Source of the DNA: Cloeon dipterum
Taxonomy: Eukaryota > Arthropoda > Insecta > Ephemeroptera > Baetidae
Reading direction: 5' to 3'
Length of the DNA stretch: 64,000 nt
NCBI RefSeq assembly: GCF_949628265.1
Contig: NC_088786.1
Coordinates: forward strand, 14,322,001 to 14,386,000
The notes below the pieces were generated by a model. The model searched no databases. It was not told where the DNA came from and saw only the letters and a program-made list of their open reading frames with translations. Shown here piece after piece: positions 1 through 12,318 of this stretch; the first letter of the stretch is position 1; each line of letters opens with the position of its first letter. The translations under genes were made by a program, and so were the position numbers.

Positions 1-1210
1 GTCCTGAAACACTCCTCACTGTGAAAATAAGGTTTTCTATTGAAATTAATTAATTGGTCCGATTTTGAAACATCACTATATAATTGCGTCCTAATTAAAT
101 TACAAGTTTTTTGCTCAAAATATGAATATTGCCAAAAAATTGAACTATTTTTTGCCTTATTTTCTTTATTAACGAATTATATCAGGTATTAAGTTTAGAA
201 AAAAAGTGAGACTAGCAAAAATCTTTAAGGTTTCGACTAATTAAACTATATCTAATATAGTTATAATTCGATCAATTTCAACCACAAGCCTTCAATCTCA
301 AGATTCTGAGTTATAGTGAAAATTATATACAGTTACGATTGTTATACATTTTATTAATGTATTAATAATTTTGCTGTATTTTATCGAGCTGTGTATGTTA
401 CAGGACATTAAATGTCTGGTTTTTATCAGGAACCATTCAAGTTTGAATTGAAGATATTATTGCACCATAAAACGGTTGTCCACAGCGACAGTAAAATAAG
501 CGGATTTGGAAAGTAACTCAACGGTTTCAGACCGTTCTGAGTTCTGGTAGATATAGATTCAAGTTAAGTTTAAATTGCTGAAGATTGCATGATTCACGCT
601 CATTTAATATTTCCAATACGATCAGAATCCAGATAAAAAATTGGGCATCTTATCGTAGTTCTATTTATAATCAGGAATTCTAATTACATTATTAACATTT
701 TTTCTAAATAAAAAAGTTCAATTTTTCCTTCCAATAAAGCTAATCTAAAGTGTCAAACTAATTATAACTTTCTAAAATCTAAGGTAAAGCAATTATTAAA
801 AAACTTGATGACCGTTGTATATTTTGTCATTTATTAGTCATTAACATCTCCTTTAATGTTTCAATAACGTTCTCATATGTACGTCTTGTCCTAGAATTTT
901 CATTTTTTGCTGTCGGCATGCATACACGCACAATACATCAATTAGTTTTCTCTCAGTACACTGTTTCTAGAGCACTCAAATCTCACCTGCAAATCATACC
1001 TCATTTTGTCTAAAACGAGCGAGCACATTTTGCACCGGCGGTGCAGTTTGAAAACATGCCGGCACACCAGAAATTAAAACAAATAAAGCAAGATTTCCGG
1101 GGATACAAATGTACAAACGGAATGTCAAGTAAAAAGAAAAAAATTGTGATCACATATTTCCAACATTGAGAACAAATCAGATTTAATTGCGTGTCGCACC
1201 TCTCGCAAAA
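1..1210. other. AT-rich intergenic DNA, no gene seen
   Basis: No open frame with splice-site support and no recognisable RNA gene is visible here. The stretch is AT-rich. It could be the distal flank of a gene outside the window. Confidence 0.5.
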
Positions 1211-1212
1211 AC

Positions 1213-1219
1213 TATATAA
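1213..1219 (+). promoter_or_regulatory. possible TATA box (TATATAA)
   Basis: TATATAA lies about 128 bases upstream of the ATG of the small two-exon peptide model at 1347-1651. Such a distance would leave a 5' UTR of about 100 bases. AT-rich flanks make chance TATA matches common. Confidence 0.3.
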
Positions 1220-1346
1220 CGCGTGATTCTCGTAGAGATCACCTGAGTGAATTTGCCATAATTTATAATCTTAAACTTATGTACAGTGTAGGTGTATATA
1301 TATTGTTTTACTCTAACGATCCCTTAAAAATCAGTCACATGTAAAG

Positions 1347-1651
1347 ATGAACTTTCTACTCTTTATAACGTCCAGCAAAAGCTTTAAGATCTGCGTCCGT
1401 GAGTGAAATCAAAATGTTGACACCTCGATGAGAGAAATTTAACAAGTAACTAATTGATAAAACGGGTTTTGGTGTTAGTTAGCATAATACTACTGGAATC
1501 TCAATGCTATATACACGAATTAGGCCTTTGGGTTAGAGGGGAACTCAAGTGCCAAGATTTCAATACCATGCCACGGACGCAGGAAAAATATCTGCAGGCA
1601 AAAATACTTGCTCGAACCATCTGTGTGTGCAACCAAGGAAAATATTGTTAA
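1347..1651 (+). CDS. possible small secreted Cys-rich peptide (two exons)
   Basis: Product not recognised. A start at 1347 opens a 52-base exon (1347-1398) ending at a GTGAGT donor. Joining it to an acceptor TTAG at 1475-1478 gives exon 1479-1651 and keeps frame, for 74 residues in total. The N-terminus is hydrophobic (MNFLLFITS, then CVLSIILL), as in a signal peptide. The mature part would hold five or six cysteines and end in a CVCNQGKYC motif, like small secreted insect peptides. A TATA-like box lies upstream. The acceptor has a poor pyrimidine tract and there is no homology support, so this could be chance. Confidence 0.3.
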
Positions 1652-2748
1652 ACTCTCAGAAAATTGACATATTGCATCAACACCTCTCGCAATGAAAAGC
1701 TTTCTTTAAAGAACGTGGACTCTCAAATGTCTAGATTTTCTATGGCTTGACATGTGCCTTTGTAGGAAACCTGATTGACTTCTAACAATTGGATTTCAAA
1801 TAAGAGAGCTTGAGACCAAAATTGATTACTGGGTTAAATTTGAAAAACTAAAATCAATAAAAAATACACATAAAACCTTGAATAGATCATTTGGTTTTGG
1901 AAACTCTAGATTTCCGCCGCTTTAAAACAGTTTCCAGCAGATATCAAGACACAACCATTTAAGTTGGACTCTTGGGTGGCCACGGACTTTAAACCAAAAA
2001 TATGCTCCTCAATCAACTGAGTAATACGACTGCCTTGTGTTGGTTAGTGGTCCATATTTGATAAACTCGTGACGGGAATCGCTGTCAAGTTCGTCTACTA
2101 TACGGCAGCACTGCTTTGTCAACTGTGAACCTTTAACTTTGGGGGATATTTTAGATTTATAGCGGGCAGTCGTCTACACTGCCCCAAACATTTAACAAAC
2201 CCTAGGCGCTAGTTTATGATTATGGTTTAATTTTGACATGACACTTAGAGAAAATTGGAAAGTACCACCTGGCCGAGTGAGAGAATATTTAATTGCTACC
2301 GTGATATTTCTGCAAAGGTGAAACCAATCATTATTGCTCTGGGGAATCGGGAGCGGCCGGGCGGCTTTTAACATTCATATTTTGTTTGCAGATCGCAAGT
2401 CTGTGTGATATATTGGATAAACGTTAGGAGTTGATATAGTCGATTGGCCAGTGGAAATTACATTTCGCAGCAAATTGACCGTTGATGTTTGGTGGAATAA
2501 TGATAGGTAATAAGCCAAATTGAAATGGGCTTTTGCCGAGTGCAACAGGTGAATTAAAAAATCCTCGCTTGCCTGATCGCATATTTGGCCGACGATAATG
2601 AAAATGTAAGAAAACGAAAGAACAAAGCGTTGAGCCTTGTACAATTGAGTGTGAGGGGCGAAGCGGCAATTCAGACGGTGCACAATTAAGGGAGGGAACA
2701 CATGTTTAGTCCGATTCGATGAGAGCGTGAGCAGTCACTCCAGAGCGG
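1652..2748. other. 3' flank of flower, no separate gene seen
   Basis: This stretch lies downstream of the distal flower stop codon (minus strand) and may hold its 3' UTR. Open frames here, for example minus 2375-2701, are short, have no splice context and resemble nothing recognisable. Confidence 0.4.
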
Positions 2749-5700
2749 TCAGACGCCAGGGAAGGGTGCCGAGCTGTTGCTCATCGGCTGCGCGTTGCTC
2801 ACTAGATCGGCTTTCATGGTCGAACTCGGTGGCGCCGTGGCCGGCGCCGCGTTGGCACTTGACGCCGCCGCCGCTCTCATCTCGTCTCGAGACGCCCTGC
2901 AATTGGTTGCGATAAGTGAAAGACTCAAGACGATGATGTGAATATGAAGGCATCATATAAATGAAGTCTATAGCCTAGACATTTAACCTTCATGGTCAAT
3001 TTAATTGTGAACTACACTACACTACTTAAGTTTTGAATCGAAAAGGACCATATTAATATAAACATCTCAAGGATTTGGAGGGAGAAAATAATAAAAGAGG
3101 ATTTGAGTTTTTAAAGTTCAATCATACCTAAGCGTCAAGAAAACCATTAGTGCTCTGAAGATAGGTAATTTTAAAACACGCACATGATCACCAAGACATA
3201 ACTAAAAATAATTTCTTTCAATATTTGAAAGAAACGGATCTCATCTTCATTGCTTAAAAACTTCCTTCTTCATTCCTTCGACAAATGTCGGCGTCACAGA
3301 AGCGACAGTATGATTAGTCAGCCAAGCCATCTACTCAGTGGAGTATGGAAAAACATTTTACACCGGGAAGAAAATTCCTATCGCACAATAAACTAGTCCC
3401 CTGCCTCTTCTAATTGCCTTGTATTTTAAAAAAACATTTTTCTATTTATTCTGTTGGAGACGGTTGCAATTTCCATGAAATGGGTGTACGGAATTTGTAT
3501 TTATATTGTATTTAAAAAGCTGTAGGATTATTGTTTGGATTTTATATAAATGTGTATTACAATTTTTATCATGAAATAGGGAGTTCTATGACGCCGACAC
3601 TTGTCTGAGTAATACAGAAGGAAGTTTTTTGAGCAACGAGGATGCAATCCGTTTCTTTCATAATATCCAACTTTGAGAGTTGACATCTTAACTAAGATAT
3701 ATAATAATTCGTTATGGTTTGGTGCATAGAAGAGTCACTAGGATAGCGATAAAATTAATACTACTGTTCTCCATCTTTCCTCTTGAGATGTTATCCTCTT
3801 AAAAATATTGAAGCTATTGAGAGCAACATATTTTGAAATTAATAGGCAGGGATATCTGATTCATCTGACCGACAATTTAAAAAAATATTTGTTTATTTTT
3901 GTCATCCAGTTATATTTTTACTGACCAAAAGTTATTGCAATACTGGATTTCCTAATTAAAAACTAGTATCCTCTTTTTTTTCAAACATAAAAACTATAGA
4001 AATTGGAAATCAATTCGTCCTGGTCCCGGCAAAATTGCGTAACTTTCAACAACCAAACGAGAATTTCCTTATTGCAACAAAAGGTCAACAATCAATTCGA
4101 CAATGTAAATTTGGGTGTTTGTTGAGCGTTGCGCAATTTTGCCGGGACCAGGACGAATTGAATTCTTTGGTGCAACTTGAATTTACACTCCAATATTAAT
4201 TTAAGCTTGAGCTGATGATGTAGACTTAAAAGTTCTATGTTTTGTCTGACTTGCTTAAAATAATAACATTTTCACAAATAAGAGTCATGGCTAAATATGA
4301 GAAAATAACAAATAAGGTGCAAAATCAACAGGTGGTGAAAATGAAGAATGCAGCAGGGCCAGCAAACATCTAAAAATGAGTCTAAGAACGCAAAGAAGTG
4401 CAGAACAAAACGCAGGTTTAAAAGCATTCTTAGTATCAGAGGTGGAGACACACGTTTAGGTGGGCCTCCAGACATCGGGATCCTCCATAAGGGTGGCGTT
4501 AGGGTCAGCGCCCATGGGAATGCCCACGGAGCCGGGAGCCACCCCAGGACTGAGGGTGCCACCTCCAGCTGCAGCAGCCATATCTTCCCTTGTGCCCCTG
4601 AGCACCAGCACAAAAAGTAGTAGAAAAAACACAAAGCACACAATTTAGTTAGCCAACAGTCCGACAAATAGCAGATTTAGAACTAAAATCTTTTTACCAA
4701 GAAACACAATCTAATTCGTCAGTGATTAACATTACAAAGTTGTAGCCCAGAATTAAAAGCGTGAAAATTCAAAGCTCAAGAATCACCCATAAATAATATT
4801 TAAAAATTTAAAATTATTATCATCTTTTGAATGTGCCGAAAATTACAATGAATTTTCAACTAGTATAATACATTGATTCAATGAAATATATATAGTGCAT
4901 TTTCGCGCAAATTATTTTATATTGACAGAATAAATATCTCATCTAGATTTATCAGCGTAAAATTTGAAGGACTGGTGTAAGTGTTCAATGATCAGTTAGT
5001 CAAAAGCAACAGCACAACAGTGAAGACAGTTTTGTGCTTGTGAAGCGCACATCTTAGTCTACAGGATTAAAAATTGGACTCACTTCTTTCCAAGGCCCAT
5101 CATGCCGTACATGACTCCAGTGGCAAAGATGAGGCCGCTGCCAAAAAGACTTCCGAGGCCGAAGCAGAACAGGATTCCGGGAATCGCAATGCTGCGAGCA
5201 ACAAACGATTTATTAAGTATAGTAAGGAAACAGCGCCCACCACTCCAAGGCGTATTGATCCGTGGCTCAAAATAATATACAAAATCAATATCGCATGAAT
5301 TTATTAGAATGACATGTTCATCGCATGTCTTGGACGTTTTATCAAAGAAAGAGAACTGCTTCTTTTCTTACAGCTTTGAAACATGAACCAAGTTTTGATC
5401 TCATTTAAATATGGATTTGTTTGATGTATGAGAAGAAAATTATTTTACTGGTGTAATATTGCAAAGAAAATTCAGAGCTGAAAGCATTATTAATTTATGT
5501 TACTCAATCTACTTCTCGTTTTTCTCCAACAAAACTTTGAGTGACAAAAACTTTGAATCATAAGTATATTCTTGAGAAGACAATGAATAAAAAGACTATA
5601 GCCGAGTTGTTTCCAAAGTTATATGTTAATTAATAAAATTCAACCAGTTTTGACGAATCTGGTCTTGACCAACCTTGAATAAAGTGTATTCATAATAAGT

Positions 5701-6742
5701 AAATTGTTATTGGAAATTGCAAACTTAAAAAATTTACAACGTCAAGTCGAAAAGATTATTTCATTGCCCAAAGTGAGAACCAAATTGAACGAATTGAGAA
5801 TAAACATAAAATAAAAATAATTCTAAAAGGAGAGGATGATTACCCGCAGTAAAGGGCCGCTCTGTTCCAATATGGCCTGTTCTCCATAAAGTTGCTCAGA
5901 GTTTGTATATGTTCGATGAACATACAACAACAAGGTGCTTCAATTGCTATTGCGACGATGCCAGCAATCCTGCAAAAACACAAGAGCGATGTTACTTTAC
6001 AATTTCAACGGAAAATTTAGATCTACTAACACTTGGAAGGTTCCTCCAAAGAGACAGCCAACGTCTGCAAGCATGATGCCAAGGCAGTTCCAAATGCCAA
6101 GTAAAATTGCAACTGGGGAATTAATAAAGATTTTTGATAAGCTTTGTTTGTACACAAACAACTAGCAGCATCATTAAGATAACAAATTTAGATGCAATAA
6201 AACACAGGCTGCTGAAATTGAGGCGCATTGTTGAATCAAGAGCAAATTTGGATAGTCTACTAGATGCTGAGTGAATTGTATATATAATTAAATAGTCATA
6301 TTTATTCTGCATAAAATTTAGAGAGTTATAGCCGTTGAACTGAAAATGTATGTCTGTATCGATCTACGTATAAAATTTGGCAGATTCCTCTATCAAATCT
6401 GTTCATTCAGTGCCTCTAAAAATTTTCGCACTATGCACCGTCCAGGCGCCCAAGAGCGCCAAAGATAAAAATGACACTCGGCCTGAAAACCACAGGATGA
6501 CACCTATTGTTTACTCACATCCTCCACCAACGGTGCCGAGGGCCCTGGCTCCATACCGCATGTACCAAGGGACGTCATCCCTGTTCTCATCCTGGGGCCG
6601 CTGGAACATGGCTCCCAACTTCTCTCCCACAAACGCCTGCGAAAAGAGGGCTTTTAGTGGAAATGTTGATTTCTGCCGGCGGCTGGGTCATTGAGGTGCC
6701 GTTTAGGTCTCGGCGGGACGCTGGGACACGCGAACTTACCAT
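2749..6742 (-). CDS. flower: Flower, isoform with distal C-terminal exon (194 aa)
   Basis: Flower is a synaptic-vesicle/plasma-membrane protein described in Drosophila as a Ca2+ channel that couples exo- and endocytosis and marks cell fitness. Coding exons on the minus strand are 6742-6740 (only the ATG), 6636-6519, 6112-6031, 5969-5844, 5191-5084 and 2896-2749. All junctions are GT-AG and in frame, giving 585 bases or 194 residues, the length I recall for the fly protein. Visible hallmarks are [18 protein letters not shown] near the N-terminus, four hydrophobic segments, and the acidic residue of AIAIEAPCC, which falls at position 78 as in the fly selectivity-filter Glu78. The last exon continues GKK with [10 protein letters not shown] and later DLVSNAQP, matching the canonical fly C-terminus as I remember it. 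The gene is tandem with Cog4. Confidence 0.88.
3221..3666. repeat. 446-bp inverted repeat in flower intron
   Basis: Arms of about 80 bases at 3221-3305 and 3585-3666 are reverse complements with a few mismatches. Shared blocks include GAAAGAAACGGAT, AACTTCCTTCT and TGTCGGCGTCA. About 280 bases separate them. This is the layout of a foldback or MITE-type element. No clear target-site duplication is seen. It lies between the two alternative terminal exons of flower. Confidence 0.7.
4010..4161. mobile_element. MITE copy 1 (152 bp, 30-bp TIRs)
   Basis: The ends 4010-4039 and 4132-4161 are near-perfect inverted repeats beginning TCAATTCGTCCTGGTCCCGG. A second, diverged copy at 12774-12922 shares both ends and the interior (for example the block ACTTTCAACAACCAAAC). 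AATT at both borders of both copies may be the target duplication or part of the TIR. There is no coding capacity, so it is non-autonomous. It sits in the flower intron just downstream of the proximal terminal exon. Confidence 0.85.
4456..6742 (-). CDS. flower: Flower, isoform with proximal C-terminal exon (192 aa)
   Basis: This isoform shares the first five coding exons with the distal form but splices exon 5 (ending at 5084, codon phase 2) to a terminal exon at 4597-4456. The frame is kept (579 bases, 192 residues). Its tail reads [13 protein letters not shown], then a Gly/Pro-rich stretch, and ends in EDPDVWRPT before [11 protein letters not shown] aligns with the RDEMRAAA of the distal exon, so the two exons are alternative versions of the same tail. 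In Drosophila, flower isoforms that differ only in this cytoplasmic tail act as win/lose fitness labels. Which of the two tails here corresponds to which fly isoform cannot be told from sequence. Confidence 0.85.
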
Positions 6743-7443
6743 TTTTCAGTCCGAATTACGGGCACGGAGTGTTACAGAAGATGTAGCGCATCAGCTGACG
6801 GTGTGTCACTCGAGACACTCGACAAAGAGCGCCGAAATTTTCCCGAACAAGACTTGAACCACAATCAATAGCAGCACGCCGAAAATCAATAGTTTTTATT
6901 TCTATTGTCAGCCTCTTTTTTGTTTTTAATAATTTTCCTCACCAAAATAGCTACGTTATATACTCAAAATATCGAGCTAAACCTTTCAGGTTTCATCACA
7001 AAGAGAATAAAATTACTTGCTTTTTGAATTTTGCGTTCCCGTCTTCGTCGATACCCAAGTGCCAGGTAAAGGCGCGAAATTTTAAAAACTAAGCCACATC
7101 AGCACTATAATTCTTATTGAATTTTATATAATTATTATTATAGCATTATGTGCTCCATTAAAACTGTGGAAAATGTACTTATTATTTATATTCGCCAGAG
7201 ATTTCAAGAAAGATAAAATCTATAACCACCGCCATGCCACCAATAAATATATTTCATTTTAATAAATTTTTATCAGAAGAGGATCAGCCAGTTATAGCAA
7301 AAAATATATCTGGGGGTTTATTCATTTTTTTATTCTTAAATAGTTTTATTTTAAAAAATAGTAAAAATTTTCCTTTTTAAAAAACGATCAAATTATAACT
7401 TTATTATATCACAACTTTAAAAATGCAACTCAATTCACCAAAT
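6743..7443. other. spacer between flower 5' end and Cog4 3' end
   Basis: Bases just above 6742 are likely flower 5' UTR and promoter (minus strand); the GC-richer part is 6690-6860. The rest is AT-rich and probably includes the Cog4 3' UTR. A minus-strand AATAAA (TTTATT on the plus strand) lies near 7317. No gene is seen. Confidence 0.45.
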
Positions 7444-10400
7444 TTACAGCTTCAATTTCTTGATTTCTTCTGCCTTAAAGTCAACTCTGCAATATGAATT
7501 CATTCATAAAAGATTTTGCCATTAAATATCTCAATTATTACCTAAGCAACATAATTTGTCGCACTTCCGACGCAGTAAGCCTCCAAAGATGCCCCGCGGA
7601 GGAGCCCCAGTAATCAGACATTTCGGAGGGCTTTTCCAAGTTCAAGACTGTAGCAATCTGCGTTAGTCGAGCCAACTTGTCTCTGATTGACAGAGTAGTT
7701 GCTGCAGTCAGGTAGCCGGCCAGGCCTCGCACCTCCTTGTCTAGCGCCAGACCTCCCAGCTAAACAAGACGGTCATACAAACGTCTCAGACAAACACAAA
7801 GCACAATACTCTATTGAAGCACGACTTCATTATGACTTTCTCCATTTGTGTAGTGATTTCCGACGCAACATGTCCAACCAGGGCATCATAGTTGGCGAAT
7901 GTAAGTTTCGCTTTGAAGGAACTCAGCAAGCCTTCCAAATTATGGATCAAGTTCTGCACAAAAGGCTCGTCTGCTTCATAGCTAGCAAATTCCTCCTGAA
8001 ATTTCATTGTCAGTTTAATTTAATGATTATGGCGCAAATGCTGTAAAAGTTTCACCTCTGTAAGTTGATGATTTGCTTGCATGAAAGCATCAACCCATGG
8101 TCCAGTGCGCGGTTTCACAGCGCTGGCGATCAACTGCTGTAAACCATATTCAGCTACATGCCTCAGGGAAGCGGTCACCGATCCAAAACCTGAGAGGCAT
8201 GAGCTCAACTTGGCCTGATCATTGGCGGTCAGGTTTTTGGCACCAATTGAAGTCACAATATCTTCTTCCAGGCCTCTTATCATCACTTTTATGAACTCTA
8301 AACTGGCGTCAGCGTTATTAAGATGAGCCTGCAGAACATTTATTATTTGGAACATTTAAGACTCGCAAATATAATTAATATTGCTACAGTGAAATGAATG
8401 TTGTTCACAGCAGATTTTAAGACAAACATGGAAAATCAACATATTGCAGAAATTATTATTTTGTCTTTGGTCTCACGTTATTTTATAATGAATATATTTT
8501 CTCTTGAAAATAAAACTTGATCTTACAAGTACATTTTATTGAAGATTTAAGCTATCAATTTGATTATACTTCTATCAATATTTCAAAATTAAACTTACCA
8601 AGAACATGACTCTTGCCGAGTCAGAATCAGACTGCGTGGACGTGTTGAGGCGGCCTTGCTGCAGGGAGGACTGCCACATGTTGTAAGCCTGCGCTGTCAA
8701 GTCGAGGTAGCCTGAGCTGTATCCTTTCTTCAGTTGCCTATGCAGGTAGCTGCAGAAGTCGATCTCCAGAAGCGTGCATGCATCATTGATAACGGCGCAG
8801 GTGCCATCCATGCTGCCTGACTGGCTTGACCTGCGGATGCTCATGCGCAGGATGTAGAAGACGTCATCCAGTACGCTTGAGGTCTGGCTATCTTCTCCAT
8901 CTAGGGTGTCCAGGGTCATCGCCTTTCGCACACTCTCAGACATGTAGTACCGCTCAAGAAGTAGGTAGTGGCCCAGCAACTCTTGCATTAAGCGGCAGAG
9001 ATCACTCCTCTGTAAAACTAACTCCATTTGCTTCAGGCCAGCCTCTTTTTGCTCCTCATCACCACTCTCGAAGTCCGTCTGCCATATCAATTACTTTCAG
9101 TTATCTTTAAATTTTTTTCACACATGTTTTAGGTTCATTTGACAAGGAAATAAGAACAAAATTATTTATTGTATTGAATATGTTGCTGTAACGTGCGAAT
9201 AATGAAAACAAATTTTCAATAACAAGATAGCCAAATCCATGGTTTTTAAGTAAAAATCCAATGAAAATTACTTAAAATAGAAACTTTCTTCTTACAAGAC
9301 ACACCATAGGCGTTGAATAATAAAATTACCGTGATACGTCTTCTCAAAAATCTCATGTAGAGTTCTGCTCTAGAGTGAGCAATTGAGAGTTCGTTTAGGA
9401 GCGGATCTAGGTCCCTGGGGTCAGGCACTTTTCGGTCAGATTCGATCGAACCTCCAGTGGAGCCTGCTCTGCGGTGAGTTTGACCCACTGAAGCTGAGGC
9501 AGTCATTGACACTAAAGACGCTGAGGACGCAACAGTGTGCATAGGGGCACCTCCTCTTGATGCATCATCAACCTTTAGTGAATGTCCAGAAAATTTATTT
9601 AAGAGCTTGATAGACCAATGTGCACTTTTAAGTAAAGTTGATAAATTTACCTGTCTGACAATGTGATCTAAATTTCTCCTTTGGATTAGCTCCGTTAGTA
9701 TTTTCCTGCTTTCTTTATCACATTCTTGCTGCAGCCTCTCAATGACATCAAGCAAATTTCCAGGACCTTACAAACTTATTATTCAGCAATCACCACATAA
9801 ATCAAATTGTTGATATTACCATAAAAGGTTTCAACAATTGGCTGATGTGCTTCAAGTACCCTAGCAATTCCCTCAAACAAAAGAGTAAGGGCGTCAGCGT
9901 AAACAACTGGGGCTCTTTTGTCGTGGATCGGAGTGTCCACACAGGTTTTTAGTGTTTTCTGCGCCATAACAGTCAGTTTACCAGCCAAGTAAGTGGAAAA
10001 CCTTTTGAGGCCTTCAGCTTTGTCACCAAGTAAAGGAAAAATCTAAAATGTTCAGATTTGTGCTTGTAAAATAATTTAAAAATATCAAATTTAGTACTTT
10101 GAAGAATCTCTCTACATCAGCAGCGTTATCCTTTGCAGCTGCCTGCTCAAAATTCTTAGCTACAATCAGCCTCAGCTCTTTGGTTGCGGAATCAAGTTGT
10201 GTGAAACAGTCCTCTACACTTCTACCTGAAATTGTTGCCATTCACAGTGAATAACGAAATACAAACAAAAAAATTACTAATCTTTAATACCTTGAGACAT
10301 ATGAGACGCGGTTTTCTTAAGGGCAGCTTGGTCCATAGCCAAGAACCTATGAATGTGCCCAGCAGCCTTTTCATACTCTTCATTTTCCAAGGCTGTTTTT

Positions 10401-11055
10401 ACACCCTCCTTGCACAGTTTCAAGTCCTGAAGATCCTGCACCCTCTGTTGACACTCAGAAACTCGGCTCTGTGAGTATGCCCGTTCGCATAATTAAATTA
10501 TTATATTTCAAATCATATTTAATTTTTACCCTAGATATATCAAGTTGTCGGACTTTAGCGCTGACGCTCTCAGCCAAGGTAGAGGTGTGAGAGATCATGT
10601 CAGCCAGTTTTACCGCATCATTGTGCAAGATTTGCAGGTTAGGCAAAGCTTTTGTGATATTATTCAGTTTCGCTTCCAGGTTAACCTGCCTCGCCATGAT
10701 GCTCTCCAGATACTTATCATTTTCTTCCTGAAAGAATCGAAATTCGTAATTCATAATAAAAACAAAATATTTGTGGGAGGGACATTATGACGTATGACTG
10801 GATGGATGCATATCAGGGATATTGGGATTGTAAGGGATATAATACAAGCTAAATTGTCATTGCAGCAATTTTAAAAGTGTCTTTTTAAAATCCATGGTTA
10901 TTTATTTTAAAAGCAATTTAGTTATATGTATGTATGTAAAAAATATTAAAAAGTATAAATACATATTATGAATTTCTGCCACAAATATTTACCTCTTGCT
11001 GGGTTAGTTTTTTGTAGAGCTCGTCAATTTTTTCTCTCGAATCAATGCACTCCAT
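7444..11055 (-). CDS. Cog4: Conserved oligomeric Golgi complex subunit 4 (782 aa)
   Basis: COG4 is a lobe-A subunit of the COG tether that binds SNARE machinery for retrograde intra-Golgi vesicle traffic. Twelve coding exons were assembled: 11055-10993, 10727-10530, 10468-10291, 10225-10098, 10042-9820, 9766-9651, 9572-9330, 9078-8599, 8328-8056, 7995-7810, 7759-7542 and 7486-7444. All are in frame; the total is 2349 bases, 782 residues against 785 in human. Family signatures include [67 protein letters not shown] and the C-terminal [13 protein letters not shown]. The N-terminal part is helical and coiled-coil-like. The start is the first in-frame ATG of the first recognisable exon; an upstream exon could add residues. 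One acceptor (before 9766) is AAG rather than the usual YAG. Confidence 0.93.
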
Positions 11056-12318
11056 CTCGTTGATAGATCTTTGCAGACTTTGTAAAAAAAGAAAAGAATT
11101 CAGCACGCATTTTAAAATTACATAATATGTATTATACATAAATTAACTATTATTAGATATTATGTACTATCATATATATTTAAAATATATTTAAACAAAT
11201 CTTGATTGCGTGGCTTACAGAACTTGCTTCAATGCTCAGTTGGCGGATCCGACGAACGACTATATTAAGTGCCAATTTGGACCAGAAGTGGACGGTAAGA
11301 CCTTTCCTGCGTTCTGGTCAAATATTGAAAATTCAAAAAATATGCTATCGTGTCGGGTGACGGGTTCTGGACAGTGAGTTTAGCAGGTCAGCAGTACTGA
11401 GTCCTGAACGAAGTGTGAGAATGTTAGCATTAGCATTCCGAGCACCGATCAGGTCCACGAGTCAGCTGTCGACGTAAACAAACGCGAAAGGGGCGCGACC
11501 AAATCGTGCTGGTCAGTGCTGGTGGTGTTCTGGTGGTGTTGTGTTGTGTTGACCAGGTGTTGATTGTTGACTTGATGAGTTTTACGGCGCCGGCAGCGGA
11601 GCCAAAAGAAATTGGAAAAGACTGACTGTTTATGAGAGATAACTCACTGGTATGTGATACATAACAAAATTCAAAGTTCTAATTTATCATAATTTGAAAT
11701 TTTCACTCAAGGAATACACTTTTGATGATGGAGAAATAATCTGACTTAAATTTGTACATACATATTACAGTCTGATACTTGAGAACCTAAACGACGTGTT
11801 ATATTTAGGACTTTTTCATGACTATAGGGCGCGAGTTAGAGCCGAAACATGTCGAGAATATTAAAAATCGCAGCTTCAACGAACAAGTTGGATAATTTCT
11901 CCACTAATTTATGATGTATCAAACCTGAGAAATGACAATCCCTCAGGTGTCACCTTACCTGTGAGAAGTTGAGGTGACTCACGAGGAGACACCTTTTTGT
12001 GTGAATATGTGGCTGAAGAGTACATTTTTATGCATTTTAACCATTTATTTGCACACAAAATATAGGATCACACTTAACTCACTTAACTGATATTTTGAAT
12101 CATTAAAATAGAAAACATATTCTACTAAAATATATTTACTAATTGAAAAAAGAAATAACGCGATCCTTCGATTTTAAAGAGGACAAATTTGAATTTGGGC
12201 AGTCTTATTATTATTAATCGTTTTTTAGAAAATAATCACCTTTTTTACTAAAGATGTTTTTTCTCAGTGGTAAAAAATTAGGGCTATATTTTTAGTCGAA
12301 TGCAGAAAGGATCCCACA
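11056..12318. other. divergent Cog4/Xrcc2 promoter region
   Basis: This lies head-to-head between Cog4 (minus) and Xrcc2 (plus). A GC-richer core around 11340-11620 probably holds the transcription starts. An exon-like block at 11219-11306 has splice-like borders on both strands (GTAAGC donor on minus, GTAAGA donor on plus). On minus it could be a Cog4 5' UTR exon. The remainder is AT-rich without genes. Confidence 0.45.

Noticed and set aside
11219-11306. Plus-strand exon-like block with an open frame ending at a GTAAGA donor
   Set aside because: No partner exon in the right phase was found upstream or downstream. The same block has a better explanation as part of the Cog4 5' region on the minus strand.
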